Under the pieces are notes generated by a model. The model made no database searches and was not told the DNA's origin. It saw nothing but the letters and a program-made list of their open reading frames with translations. Positions 10,113 through 19,472 of a DNA stretch of 64,000 nucleotides are shown in pieces. This stretch comes from Salvelinus alpinus (lineage: Eukaryota; Chordata; Actinopteri; Salmoniformes; Salmonidae): positions 85,266,367 to 85,330,366 of the forward strand of contig NC_092087.1 of the NCBI RefSeq assembly GCF_045679555.1, in the 5' to 3' direction. The stretch's first letter is position 1, and each line of letters starts with the position of its first letter. Position numbers and translations under genes: made by a program.

Positions 10113-10415
10113 CAAGAATCTCTTCTCTCCTGAAGAGACTCTCACTGTTATTTGTAAGTATTTGTAAATAAATTACTGTTTTAAACTTCACTTGTACTGT
10201 GTGTGCTCTTGTATTGAGTTGTGTTCTTTAAACTCACTCCTGAACTGGAAATACCCCCAAGCCGCACGAAGCTCGCTTTTTGCTGGCAGAGATTGTTAAT
10301 AGTTTAAGAGGGATGTCACGTGTGTTTGCAAGACAGAGAATCTGAGATCTGATCTCCTTGCGAGCTAGTGAGGGAGCAGCAGCGTGATGCTGGTTACAAT
10401 CTTCTTACCATTTAA
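10113..10415. other. No recognisable feature
   Basis: Unique-looking sequence between a LINE tail and the 5S-derived SINE. No coding exon is supported. Confidence 0.4.
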
Positions 10416-10419
10416 CTAG

Positions 10420-10805
10420 CAGCATACCAACCTGCATCCCACTGCTGGCTTGCTTCTGAAGCTAAATAGGGTTAGTCCTGGTTGATCACTTGATGGGAGA
10501 CCAGATGCTGTTGGAGGGCCACTAGGAAGCACTCTTCCTCTGGTCTGAAAAAAAATATCCCAATGCCCAGGGCAGTGATTGGGGACATTACCCTGTGTAA
10601 GGTGCTGTCTTTCAGATGGGACGTTAAACAGGTGTCCTTGACTCTCTGTGGTCACTAAAGATCTAAATTCCCAATCTGGCCCTCAACCCATCATGCCCAA
10701 CTAATAATTTCCATCTTCCAATTGGCTGATTCATCCCCTCTTCCCTCCCCTGTAACTATTCCCCAGGTCGTTGCTATGAATTAGAATGTGTTCTCAGTCA
10801 ATTTA
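10420..10805 (+). mobile_element. 5S rRNA-derived SINE
   Basis: The head CATACCAACCTGCATCCCAC...GAAGCTAAATAGGGTTAGTC...CTTGATGGGAGACC follows the order of vertebrate 5S rRNA, including the internal promoter words GAAGCTAAgcAGGG and CTTGGATGGGAGACC. The body (AATGCCCAGGGCAGTGATTG, CAGATGGGACGTTAAACAGG) and the tail (CCCCAGGTCGTTGCTATGAA, GTGTTCTCAGTCAATTTAC) match the SINE3-type elements known from fishes. The copy has lost parts of the middle. It is not a functional 5S gene. Confidence 0.88.
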
Positions 10806-10816
10806 CGTGTTACAAT

Positions 10817-11012
10817 GGGGAGGCAGGTAGCTTAGTGGTTAGAGCTTTGGACTAGTAACTGAAAGGTTGCAAGTTCAAATCCCCAAGCTGACAAGGTACA
10901 CATCTGTCGTTCTGCTCCTGAACAGGCAGTTAACCCACTGTTCCTAGGCTGTCATTGAAAATAAGAATTTGTTCTTAACTGACTTGCCTAGTTAAATAAA
11001 GGTAAAATACAA
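10817..11012 (+). mobile_element. tRNA(Lys)-type SINE (HpaI/SmaI-like)
   Basis: Box A is TAGCTTAGTGGTTAGAGC and box B is GGTTGCAAGTTCAAATCC. The middle reads CCAAGCTGACAAGGTA, and the tail is TTGCCTAGTTAAATAAAGG. These are the parts of the salmonid HpaI/SmaI SINE group. The copy looks complete. Confidence 0.9.
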
Positions 11013-11029
11013 AATATGTACTTACTAAC

Positions 11030-11290
11030 ACAATATAGGAAGTTTATTATAAAATTATTCATTCATATTAACCTGCCAACCACTATATGAAGAAGTTAAA
11101 AAATAGATACATTTAAATTGTACCAAGTGTAATGACCACCCAGAAACAGTGTTGCATCTTTTTTAATGGTATTCATGTTAAGAATCTGTGGCAAGACATC
11201 AGTAGATTTATAATGGAACAAATTCATGAAGATTTGACACAATTATGGAGAGATGTCCTGCATGAATTCTTTACCAACGATAAAAACTAT
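11030..11290 (+). mobile_element. L1-like LINE ORF2 C-terminal fragment
   Basis: The frame from about 11132 reads MTTQKQCCIFFNGIHVKNLW then QDISRFIMEQIHEDLTQLWR, which resembles the C-terminal cysteine-containing end of fish L1 ORF2. A longer copy of the same region lies at 28900-29633. Both fragments lie shortly upstream of exon 1 of a zinc-finger gene (A here, B there), so the insertion may predate that duplication. The two copies have decayed separately. Confidence 0.7.
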
Positions 11291-11452
11291 TTGGATGGAT
11301 ATTTATATTTTTCGTTCACCCGCCGTACAGTAGGTGGCGGCAATACGCCAATAGGTGTAGTCTGCCATAAAACCTTAAAGAAGAACAAGACAACAGCAAA
11401 TTGTTGACGAGGACAGCAGTTCATATCATACAAAGAAACAGTAGCTTCCACA

Positions 11453-11461
11453 ATGGATCGG
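11453..11461 (+). CDS. Zinc-finger gene A, exon 1 (coding part)
   Basis: ATGGATCGG (Met-Asp-Arg) is followed at once by a consensus GTAAGT donor. Copy B has the same nine bases and donor at 30023, with the same 5' untranslated context (CATACAAAGAAACARTAGCT). Phase 0 at this donor agrees with phase 0 at the acceptor of exon 2. The 5' untranslated region probably begins near 11400. The start was chosen because it is the only ATG shared by A and B at this place. Confidence 0.75.
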
Positions 11462-11560
11462 GTAAGTCTGGTTTTAACATTATATGCCCGCTGTGTTGTA
11501 TAAAATGTCTAGGCCTAGTTTTCATCATCTTTGAACCTCCATATGCCTGTGTTCTGTTTT

Positions 11561-11735
11561 GGGCGGCAGGTAGCCTAGTGTTTACAGCGTTGGGTCAGTA
11601 ACCGAATCGCCGAGCTGACAAAGTAAACATCTGTCGTTCTGTCCCTGAAAAAGGCTGTTAATCCGTTGTTCATAGGCCGTCATTCTAAATAAGAATTTCT
11701 TCTTAACGGACTTGCCTAGTTAAAGTAAATACATT
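11561..11735 (+). mobile_element. tRNA(Lys)-type SINE, box B deleted
   Basis: The copy reads GGCGGCAGGTAGCCTAGTG, CCGAGCTGACAAAGTAAACA and GACTTGCCTAGTTAAAGTAA. The segment that would hold box B is missing between CAGTAACCGAA and TCGCCGAGC. It lies in intron 1 of zinc-finger gene A. Confidence 0.85.
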
Positions 11736-11794
11736 TTTGAAAAGTTGCCTACAACTATATAATTTGTATTGTAACCACCCTGGATTTATAAGCA

Positions 11795-12000
11795 CGGATA
11801 CCGACACTGCAGCTAGAGCATGCTTTTGCGGCACAGTCGATAGCGGGCTGGACTTCGGGCTAGAAGGTCGAGGGTTCGAGACCTGCTCCCAGCTTGTTTC
11901 ATTACAGTATTTATTATGGATCCCCATTAGCTGCCAAGGCAGCAGCTGCTCTTCCTGGGGTCCAGCAAAATTAAGGCAGTTCATACAGTCATGTTTAGGA
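11795..12000 (+). repeat. Interspersed repeat: tRNA-like head and GGATCCCCATTAGCTGCC body
   Basis: A tRNA-like segment (GGCACAGTCGATAGCGGGC, box B GGTCGAGGGTTCGAGACC) is followed by TTATGGATCCCCATTAGCTG and CTCTTCCTGGGGTCCAGC, a repeat body I know as common in salmonid sequence. The following sequence, 12000-12130, is homologous to 30207-30330 in intron 1 of gene B and is therefore ancestral intron. Confidence 0.55.
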
Positions 12001-12407
12001 ATCTGTGACTATGACATAATTATCTCCTTCCTCCCGAAGTGTGCAAATGTTCACATTCCTTCACTGATTTCTTACATATTAGCCATTATTTGACCAGATA
12101 TTCAACTGGCCGTTCTAGTAAAGAAAATAAATGGCTACATTCCAAACACGTTGTTTTCCCCTCGGGGGTATCCCCGTTGAAACCGGATGCAGTTTGATTG
12201 CCATCTTAAGGGAGGTCTAATTCCCTAACGTTGGCCCTCGATTTAGCTTGAAGGAGCGAGTGAACAACTTTGGTCACTTGATGGGTTGATATGACCCACA
12301 ATTCATTGCAAACTGTAGTCACATGTCAAACTCTGGTGGCCGCGAAGTGTCAAATTTAATCAACAACCTGCATGTTTGGTATCTCAGTAAACATGAAGCT
12401 AGCTTGC

Positions 12408-12409
<2 letters not shown>

Positions 12410-12468
<59 letters not shown>
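12410..12468. repeat. (TA)n microsatellite
   Basis: An unbroken TA run of about 57 bases. It creates a spurious Tyr-Ile open frame. Confidence 0.98.
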
Positions 12469-12471
<3 letters not shown>

Positions 12472-12739
12472 TGTTCCTAAATTGGCTTAGTTTCGTAGTG
12501 AGGAGTGCAATTCTGAAATGTATTGGAATAAATGACCAAACTATAAAACTAGCTAGCCAGCTATGGGTAACTGTAGCTGGCTACCTGACAGGAGTGCTAG
12601 TGTTGGGGATTTTTGAGTACCTATACTGTTTTCGTAGAAGTAGTCAGCAGAATCGATATGGAGTTAACCATTAGTATATGTGTAACCAGAACCTATGTGC
12701 AAGCTGGGTCAATACAGGCTTAACCATTCTGGGTCATGT

Positions 12740-12975
12740 CTGGTCTTGTGAAGGCTATTGGACATGCACATTAGTTAATCATTGATAGTTACCATTAGCC
12801 TGGTCTTGTGAAGGCTATTGGACATGCACATTAGTTAATCATTGATAGCCACCATTAGCCTGGTCTTGTGAAGGCTATTGGACATGCACATTAGTTAATC
12901 ATTGATAGTTACCATTAGCCTGGTCTTGTGAAGGCTATTGGACATGCACATTAGTTAATAATTTACAGGAACCAC
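12740..12975. repeat. 60-bp minisatellite, four copies
   Basis: CTGGTCTTGTGAAGGCTATT recurs at 12740, 12800, 12860 and 12920, an exact 60-base period. The units are nearly identical, with TT or CC variants after TTGATAG. The array lies in intron 1 of zinc-finger gene A just before a Tc1. Confidence 0.95.
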
Positions 12976-13225
12976 TAGACATGTACCTGTATTAGGAAGG
13001 CACAGTTGAAGTCGGAAGTTCATACTCCGTAGCCAAATACATTTAAACTCAGTTTCACAATTCCTGACACTTAATCCTAGTAAAAATTCCCTGTCTTAGG
13101 TCAGTTAGGATCACCACTTTATTTTAAGAATGTGAAATGTTAGAATAATAGTTGAGAGAATGATTTATTTAAGCTTTTATTTCTTTCATCACATTCCCAG
13201 TGGGTCAGAAGTTTACACTCACGCT

Positions 13226-14078
13226 TTTTCAGTTCTGCCCACATTTTCTATAGGATTGAGATCAGGGCTTTGTGATGGCCACTCCAGTACCTTGACTTTG
13301 TTGTCCTTAAGCCATTTTGCCACAACTTTGGAAGTATGCTTGGGGTCATTGTCCATTTGGAAGACCAGTTTGCGTCCAAGCATTAACATCCTGACTGATG
13401 TCTTGATGTTGTTTCAATATATCCATATAACTTTCCTGCCTCATGATGCCATCTATTTTGTGAAGTGCTCCAGTCCCTCCTGCAGCAAAGCACCCCCAAA
13501 TCATGATGCTGCCAAAACATGACCCCTGTTCTTCACGGTTGGGATGGAGTTCTTCGTCTTGCAAGCCTCCCCCTTTTTCCTCCAAAACATAACGATGGTC
13601 ATTATGGCCAAACAATTCTAATTTTGTTTCATCAGACGAAAGGACATTTCTCCAAAATATGATCTTTGTCCCCATGTGCAGTTGCAAACCGTAGTCTGGC
13701 TTTTTTATGGCGGTTTTGGAGCAGTGGCTTCTTCCTTGCTGTGCGGCCTTTCAGGTTATGTTGATATAGGACTCATTTTACTGTGGATATAGATACTTTT
13801 GTACCTGTTTCCCCCAGCATCTTCGCAAGGTCCTTTGCTGTTCTGGGATTGATTTGCACTTTTCACAAAGTACGTTCATCTCTAGGAGACAGAACGCGTC
13901 TACTTCCTGAGCGGTATGACGGCTGCGTGGTCCCATGGTGTTTATACTTGCGTACTATTGTTTGTACAGATGAACGTGGTACCTTCAGTTTGGAAATTGC
14001 TCCCAAGGATGAACCAGACTTGTGGAGGTCCACAATTATTTTCTACAGTTTTTGGCTGATTTCTGTTGATTTTCCCAT
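13226..14078 (-). pseudogene. Tc1 transposase pseudogene
   Basis: The start would be the ATG at 14078 (reverse complement of TTTCCCAT). The minus frame 13687-13346 contains [20 protein letters not shown], with the first catalytic Asp, and [20 protein letters not shown]. Several frameshifts are present. The far C-terminal region is lost by a deletion near 13220-13228, compared with the copy at 21964-22866. It is not functional. Confidence 0.88.
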
Positions 14079-14165
14079 GATGTCAAGCAAAGAGGCATTG
14101 AGTTTGAAGGTTGGCCTTGAAATACATCCAAAGGTACACCTTCAACTGACTCAAATTATGTCAAT

Positions 14166-16411
14166 CATCAAGGAACCCACCAGGTACAACCCTAAATCCG
14201 TAAACATGGGCACCCTAATAGACATTATCCTGACCAACTTGCCCTCCAAATACACCTCTGCTGTCTTCAATCAAGATCTCAGCGATCACTGCCTCATTGC
14301 CTGTATCCGCTACGGGTCCACGGTGAAACGACCACACCTCATCACTGTCAAACTCTCCCTAAAACACTTCTGCGAGCAGGCCTTTCTAATCGACCTGGCC
14401 CGGGTACCCTGGAAGGATATTGACCTCATCCCGTCAGTTGAGGATGCTTGGTCATTCTTTAAAAGTTACTTCCTCACCATATTAGACAAGCATGCTCTGT
14501 TCAAAAAATGCAGAACTAAGAACAGATATAGCCCTTGGTTCACTCCAGACCTGACTGCCCTCGACCAGCACAAAAACATCCTGTGGCGAACTGCAATAGC
14601 ATCGAAGAGCCCCCGCGATATGCAACTGTTCAGGGAAGTCAGGAACCAATACACGCAGTCAGTCAGGAAAGCAAAGGCCAGCTTTTTCAAGCAGAAATTT
14701 GCATCCTGTAGCTCTAACTCCAAAAAGTTCTGGGATACTGTAAATTCCATGGAGAACAAGAGCACCTCCTCCCAGCTGCCCACTGCACTGAGGCTAGGCA
14801 ACACGGTCACCACCGATAAATCCGTGATAATCGAAAACTTCAACAAGCATTTCTCAACGGCTGGCCATGCCTTCCTCCTGGCGACTCCAACCTTGGCCAA
14901 CAGCCCCGCCCCCGTCTTCATCGACCTGGCCAAGGCTTTCGACTCTGTCAATCACTATATTCTTATCGGCAGACTCAGTAGCCTCGGTTTTTCTACTGAC
15001 TGCCTTGCCTGGTTCACCAACTACTTTGCAGACAGAGTTCAGTGTGTCAAATCGGAGGGCATGCTGTCCGGTCCTCTGGCAGTCTCTATGGGGGTACCTC
15101 AGGGATCAATTCTCGGGCCGAATCTTTTCTCTGTATATATCAATGATGTTGCTCTTGCTGCGGGCAATTCCCTGATCCACCTCTACGCAGACGACACTAT
15201 TCTGTATACTTCTGGCCCTTCCTTGGACACTGTGCTATTTAACATCCAAACGAGCTTCAATGCCATACAACACTCCTTCCGTGGCCTCCAACTGCTCTTA
15301 AACGCTAGTAAAACCAAATGCATGCTTTTCAACCGTTCGCTGCCTGCACCCGCATGCCCGACTAGCATCACCACCCTGGACGGTTCCGTCCTAGAATATG
15401 TGGACATCTATAAGTACCTAGGTGTCTGGCTAGACTGCAAACTCTCCTTCCAGACTCATATCAAACATCTCCAATCCAAAATCAAATCTAGAGTCGGCTT
15501 TCTATTTCGCAACAAAGCCTCCTCCACTCACGCCGCCAAACTTACCCTAGTAAAACTGACTATCCTACCGATCCTCGACTTCGGCGATGTCATCTACAAA
15601 ATAGCTTCCAATACTCTACTCAGCAAACTGGATGCAGTTTATCACAGTGCCATCCGTTTTGTTACTAAAGCACCTTATACGACCCACCACTGCGACCTGT
15701 ATGCCCTAGTCGGCTGGCCCTCGCCACATGTTCGTCGTCAGACCCACTGGCTCTAGGTCATCTACAAGGCTATGCTAGGTAAAGTGCCGCCTTATCTCAG
15801 TTCACTGGTCACGATGGCTACACCCACCCATAGGGCGCGCTCCAGCAGGTGTATCTCACTGATCATCCCTAAAGCCAAAACCTAATTTGGACGCCTTTCC
15901 TTCCAGTTCTCTGCTGCCTGCGACTGGAACGAATTGCAACAATCTCTGAAGTTGGAGACTTTTATCTCCCTCAACAACTTTAAACATCTGCTATCCGAGC
16001 AGCTAACCGATCGCTGCAGCTGTACATAGTCCATCGGTATATTGCCCACCCAATTTACCTACCTCACCCCCCATACTGCTTTTATTTATTTACTTTTCTG
16101 CTCTTTTGCACACCAGTATCTCTACTTGCACATGATCATCTGATGATTTATCACTCCAGTGTTAATCTGCTAAATTGTAATTATTTGATTTATTGCCTAC
16201 CTCCTCATGCCTTTTGCACACATTGTATATAGATTCTCTTTTTTCTACCATGTTATTGACTTGTTTATTGTTTACTCTATGTGTAACTCTGTGTTGTTGT
16301 CTGTTCACACTGCTATGCTTTATCTTGGCCAGGTCGCAGTTGCAAATGAGATCTTGTTCTCAACTAGCCTACCTGGTTAAATAAAGGTGAAATAAAAATT
16401 TTTTTTTTTTT
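14166..16411 (+). mobile_element. 5'-truncated LINE (L2/RSg-1-like) inserted in Tc1; broken reverse transcriptase
   Basis: The reading enters in the endonuclease domain ([33 protein letters not shown]), passes a linker, then reaches the reverse transcriptase: [35 protein letters not shown]. Compared with the copy at 57-58 kb, about 150 residues are missing where [10 protein letters not shown] joins [13 protein letters not shown], so the fingers part of the enzyme is deleted in frame. A stop ends the frame at 15756, and the C-terminal part (QVIYK..) continues after it. The 3' end has the CCTGGTTAAATAAAGGTGAA tail and a T-rich/A-rich end. AAT occurs at both junctions with the Tc1. Confidence 0.9.
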
Positions 16412-16763
16412 AATTAGCCTATCAGAAGCTTCTAAAGCCATGACACAATTTTCTGTAATTTTCCAAGCTGTTTAAAGGCACAGTCAACTTAGTTTATGTA
16501 AACTTCTGACCCACTGGAATTGTGATACAGTGAAATAATCTGTCTGTAAACAATTGTTGGAAAAATGACTTGTGTCATGCACAAAGTAGATGTCCTAACC
16601 GACTTGCCAAAACTATAGTTTGTTTACAAGAAATTTGTGGAGTGGTTGAAAACGAGTTTTAAAGACTCCAACCTAAGTGTATGTAAACTTTCGACTTCAA
16701 CTCTATGTTTGTATTAATTAAGTACTATTAGACATGCACCTGTATTAGGTATGTATGTATGTA

Positions 16764-16935
16764 TGGGGCGGCAGGAAGTGTTGGGCCAGTAACCGAAAGA
16801 TTGCTAGATCGAATCCCCAAGCTGACAAGATAAAAATCTGTCATTCTTTTCCTGAACAAGGCGGTTAACCCACTGTTCATAGGCCGTCATTGTAAATAAG
16901 AATGTGTTCTTAACTGACTTGCCTAGTTTAAAAAT
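16764..16935 (+). mobile_element. tRNA(Lys)-type SINE, 5' part shortened
   Basis: It reads GGGGCGGCAGGAAGTGTTGG, GATTGCTAGATCGAATCCCC (box B) and GAATGTGTTCTTAACTGACT. The usual TAGCCTAGTGGTTAGAGC box A is deleted. It is followed by an AT and GT simple repeat. Confidence 0.85.
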
Positions 16936-16959
16936 ATTTATATATATTTTTTGTGTGTG

Positions 16960-17240
16960 TGTGTTAGTACTATGGTGACGCCACCAGTATAATCTAAGAT
17001 GGGCGTAAATAAGTCAGAAGTGAGACAAAAAGATAATGGTGGTGAAATGTCAAAGGGTATTTTACAGAAAGAGGAGTGACTATGTAAGGATGAAACTGTA
17101 TTGAAGGAATGTCCTGAGACTGGAAAAGTCAGATGATCCTTGGACCAGCTCGGCTTTGTTAATTTGAAATAAAGTCTATTTGAATTCAGAAGTTCGGGTA
17201 TCTGAGAAATATTATTGGACCAATATTTCCTTGACACTAG
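16960..17240 (+). mobile_element. Possible LTR remnant
   Basis: The words AAAGATAATGGTGG, TGAAATAAAGTCTATTTGAA and a TCAGAAGTTC..TATCTGAGAAATAT end resemble in order the outer LTR-like sequence around 23210-24075 (AAAGATAATGGTGG, GTATTAAAGCCTAATTGAAT, ATATCTGAGGC). A TTGAAATAAAG polyadenylation-like word is present. Assignment is tentative. Confidence 0.35.
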
Positions 17241-18050
17241 CTAGATACGTTAGCTTACTAGGTACATTTATAGCTTTAGGTTGTTTGTTTTTAAGTTAAA
17301 CTTCAAGATTTCCACCAAGGACGTTGCCTCACCCATAATCACTCTCCCTCGCTTGGGCAAGGGACATTTTAAGGTACACTCGGATGTAAAACGCAATTCA
17401 AGAGCTGAGGGTTTAGGGCTGAGGGTTGTTGAGTTTGAAACGCAGCTGGAAGGCAATCGGGAAGAGGCAAGATCAGGTGGGACCATTATAGCCAATGAGA
17501 GGGCAGATAAGCGTGTTCACGAGTTGCCACAATGTCAAACGTCTATATCGTATTTGTATTTATTTAGGGTTAGGCATAAAGTTAGTGTTTAAGGTTAGGG
17601 TTAAAATCACATTTAAAAAGATCCATTGTAGAAATGGGTGTGGTTTGTGGTAACTAGTGACGACCAGGCACTACTCCCATAAAAAGTGTTTTTCCCCCCC
17701 CCTCAAAGTTGCCGGGATGTGACGTGTCCTACTTTTACCAATACACTCCTAACAACCAACTCATTACGAAAATGTATATTGATCAAATAAGCCAGAAGCC
17801 GTATCTTGGGCCCAGTTATCCCTCTTGCTTCTCCTCTTCCGTGTTGTTTGATAGGAAATGACTGGTATGAGATATATGGTGGAAACTCGCCCATTCCCAC
17901 CAATCCAATGCTCTCTAATTTGAGGGTTGTAGGGAACATTTCAGGTAAAAGGGGAAATTCGAAGGATGCACCCAAATCAGAGGTTCAGACTGAATATTTA
18001 ATACAATATTTGGTTTAATGATCAACTGTAATACTTCTTGTGGCCAACAG

Positions 18051-18192
18051 AAATGTTTCTTCACCCTCCAGGAGTCCCCAAGTCGACCGCCTCTCCGTAC
18101 TTTACTGCTGGTTCTGGTCGACTGCAGGAAAACACCGGGGCAGAGTGGAACTGAGAGAGGAGAAGAGGAACATGGAGATATGATTTCATTAA
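18051..18192 (+). CDS. Zinc-finger gene A, exon 2
   Basis: The acceptor is TGTGGCCAACAG and the donor follows TTTCATTAA at GTAAAA. The exon encodes residues 4-50 and one base of codon 51: a variable head, then LVDCRKTPGQSGTERGEEEH, ending GDMISL. This is an acidic N-terminal segment, not a KRAB or SCAN domain as far as I can tell. Copy B (32565-32718) has the same exon with four more codons. The last base plus the first two of exon 3 make AGG (Arg), so phase 1 is kept. The donor GTAAAA is weaker than the GTAAGA of copy B. Confidence 0.8.
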
Positions 18193-19472
18193 GTAAAAAC
18201 AATGGTGTGTGGATTACTCTGCTTCTTTAACAATTAATTGGTTAATTATATATTGATGAAAATATTTGGTAGTCCCCCCAAAAATGTTTGATTTCACCTA
18301 ATTTTAACATTCTTTCATGAAGAGCACATGTTCAGCTTCATAAAAACATGTTTTCCCATCTCAAGAGGTTATATGAAAATACATATTGTAGGAAGTGCTA
18401 ATGTGCTAAATAAAGTAACAGCGGACTACTGAGAACAACAAAACCACTAGTTTACAATGGTGAAATAGTCCTTTAAATCAGCCATACATTTGCTCATGAC
18501 AGGGGTAATGGAAGCTAGTTTTGTTCCACGGGGAGTGAAAATTGAATGCTAGCTCCACAAAAACATTATTCTACCATATCAATTTCTGGGTAAAATGGTT
18601 CACTTGCTCAGTTTTCTACAAAAAACACCAGAGAATCAATAAGACTAGAACCAGGAAACCTGCTTTTACTCTATGATTTGACTATTTAATGTTCAATGTT
18701 TCTTTTGCCCAAAAATGTAAGGAACAGTTTCACTATATTAAAACATGGGAAGAGCTTAAAATGAGGGGCAGATGTAAATGAATCACTAATTACATGAAAT
18801 AAATAATGTTCAGAAATGACTGTCAAAGTAACCAAATAACTAGGGCTTTACATGCACACTAATAATTTCCTATGAAACTGATTATGGCAGTAGGCTGAGT
18901 TTGGCATTAGTCATGTAAACACCTTACTCTGCTGATCTTAATATGTGTAAGGTCATAACAGAAGGAAGCATACGCCTTTAAAAACACCTGGTTTTCTGAA
19001 CAATCTTTAGAATGATTAGGACATGAAACACTTTAATCAGAGTTATAGATGTCTATTTAATTTTTGCATGTGCTAACACAAGCAGCGCCAGCTAACTTAT
19101 TTTGACCGAGTCCAGTGAGTTCAGGAAAAACTGAAAATATGCAGATTAGAAATAGTTTGCACATAAACCTTATTTTTCCGAATTGCTTTAAAAAAAATAA
19201 CAGTGGCTGTGGTAAAGTTTTTTTTTTTTGTGGCTATTTTCTGCATTTATCAAAGTCCCATCAGCCTGATTTCAGATGTGTCCATGTAAACAGGTTCATT
19301 AGAGAAATTGTTCTTTCAAAGCATGTCAACGATTTAAAATGTAATACTGGTGCACAATTTCTACTGGAAAAATATGAAAGGGACGCAAAAGGCCTTAATT
19401 ACATGGAAGGACCCATCTGTTTATGGACCCATATTTGAAAAACCTAAACTATTCAATGTCTTTGTTTCACAG
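18193..19472. other. Intron 2 of zinc-finger gene A
   Basis: It is homologous along much of its length to 32719-34295 in gene B. The best block is at 18850-19060, with GGCAGTAGGCTGAGTTTGGC and ATACGCCTTTAAAAACACCT. No exon is visible inside. It ends with TTTGTTTCACAG. Confidence 0.7.

Larger units (their letters stand above)
13003..16703 (-). mobile_element. Tc1/mariner transposon carrying a nested LINE
   Basis: The left terminal repeat starts CAGTTGAAGTCGGAAGTT, and the right end reads AACTTTCGACTTCAACTC, its reverse complement with changes. Subterminal words such as GTGGGTCAGAAGTTTACACT and TTCTGACCCACTGG mark the usual Tc1 repeats. The transposase runs on the minus strand between 13226 and 14078. 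A LINE of about 2.2 kb (14166-16411) interrupts the transposon between GTCAAT and TAGCCTATCAG, which are adjacent in an uninterrupted copy. The whole assembly lies in intron 1 of zinc-finger gene A and is absent from gene B. Confidence 0.92.

Noticed and set aside
10416-10655. A functional 5S rRNA gene
   Set aside because: The 5S-like head has changes in the internal promoter and continues into a SINE body and tail.
10817-10890. A functional tRNA gene
   Set aside because: Boxes A and B are present but the sequence does not fold into a full cloverleaf by eye and continues into the SINE body.
12372-12674. A 100-codon frame with a Tyr-Ile run
   Set aside because: Produced by the (TA)n microsatellite; no other coding support.
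13783-15756. A 657-codon open frame as a host gene
   Set aside because: Its first part is antisense Tc1 and the rest is a deleted LINE reverse transcriptase; the frame crosses the nesting junction by chance.
16938-18202. Several 70-103 codon frames in intron 1 of zinc-finger A
   Set aside because: No motif, no conservation with the homologous intron of B, and the frames are short.
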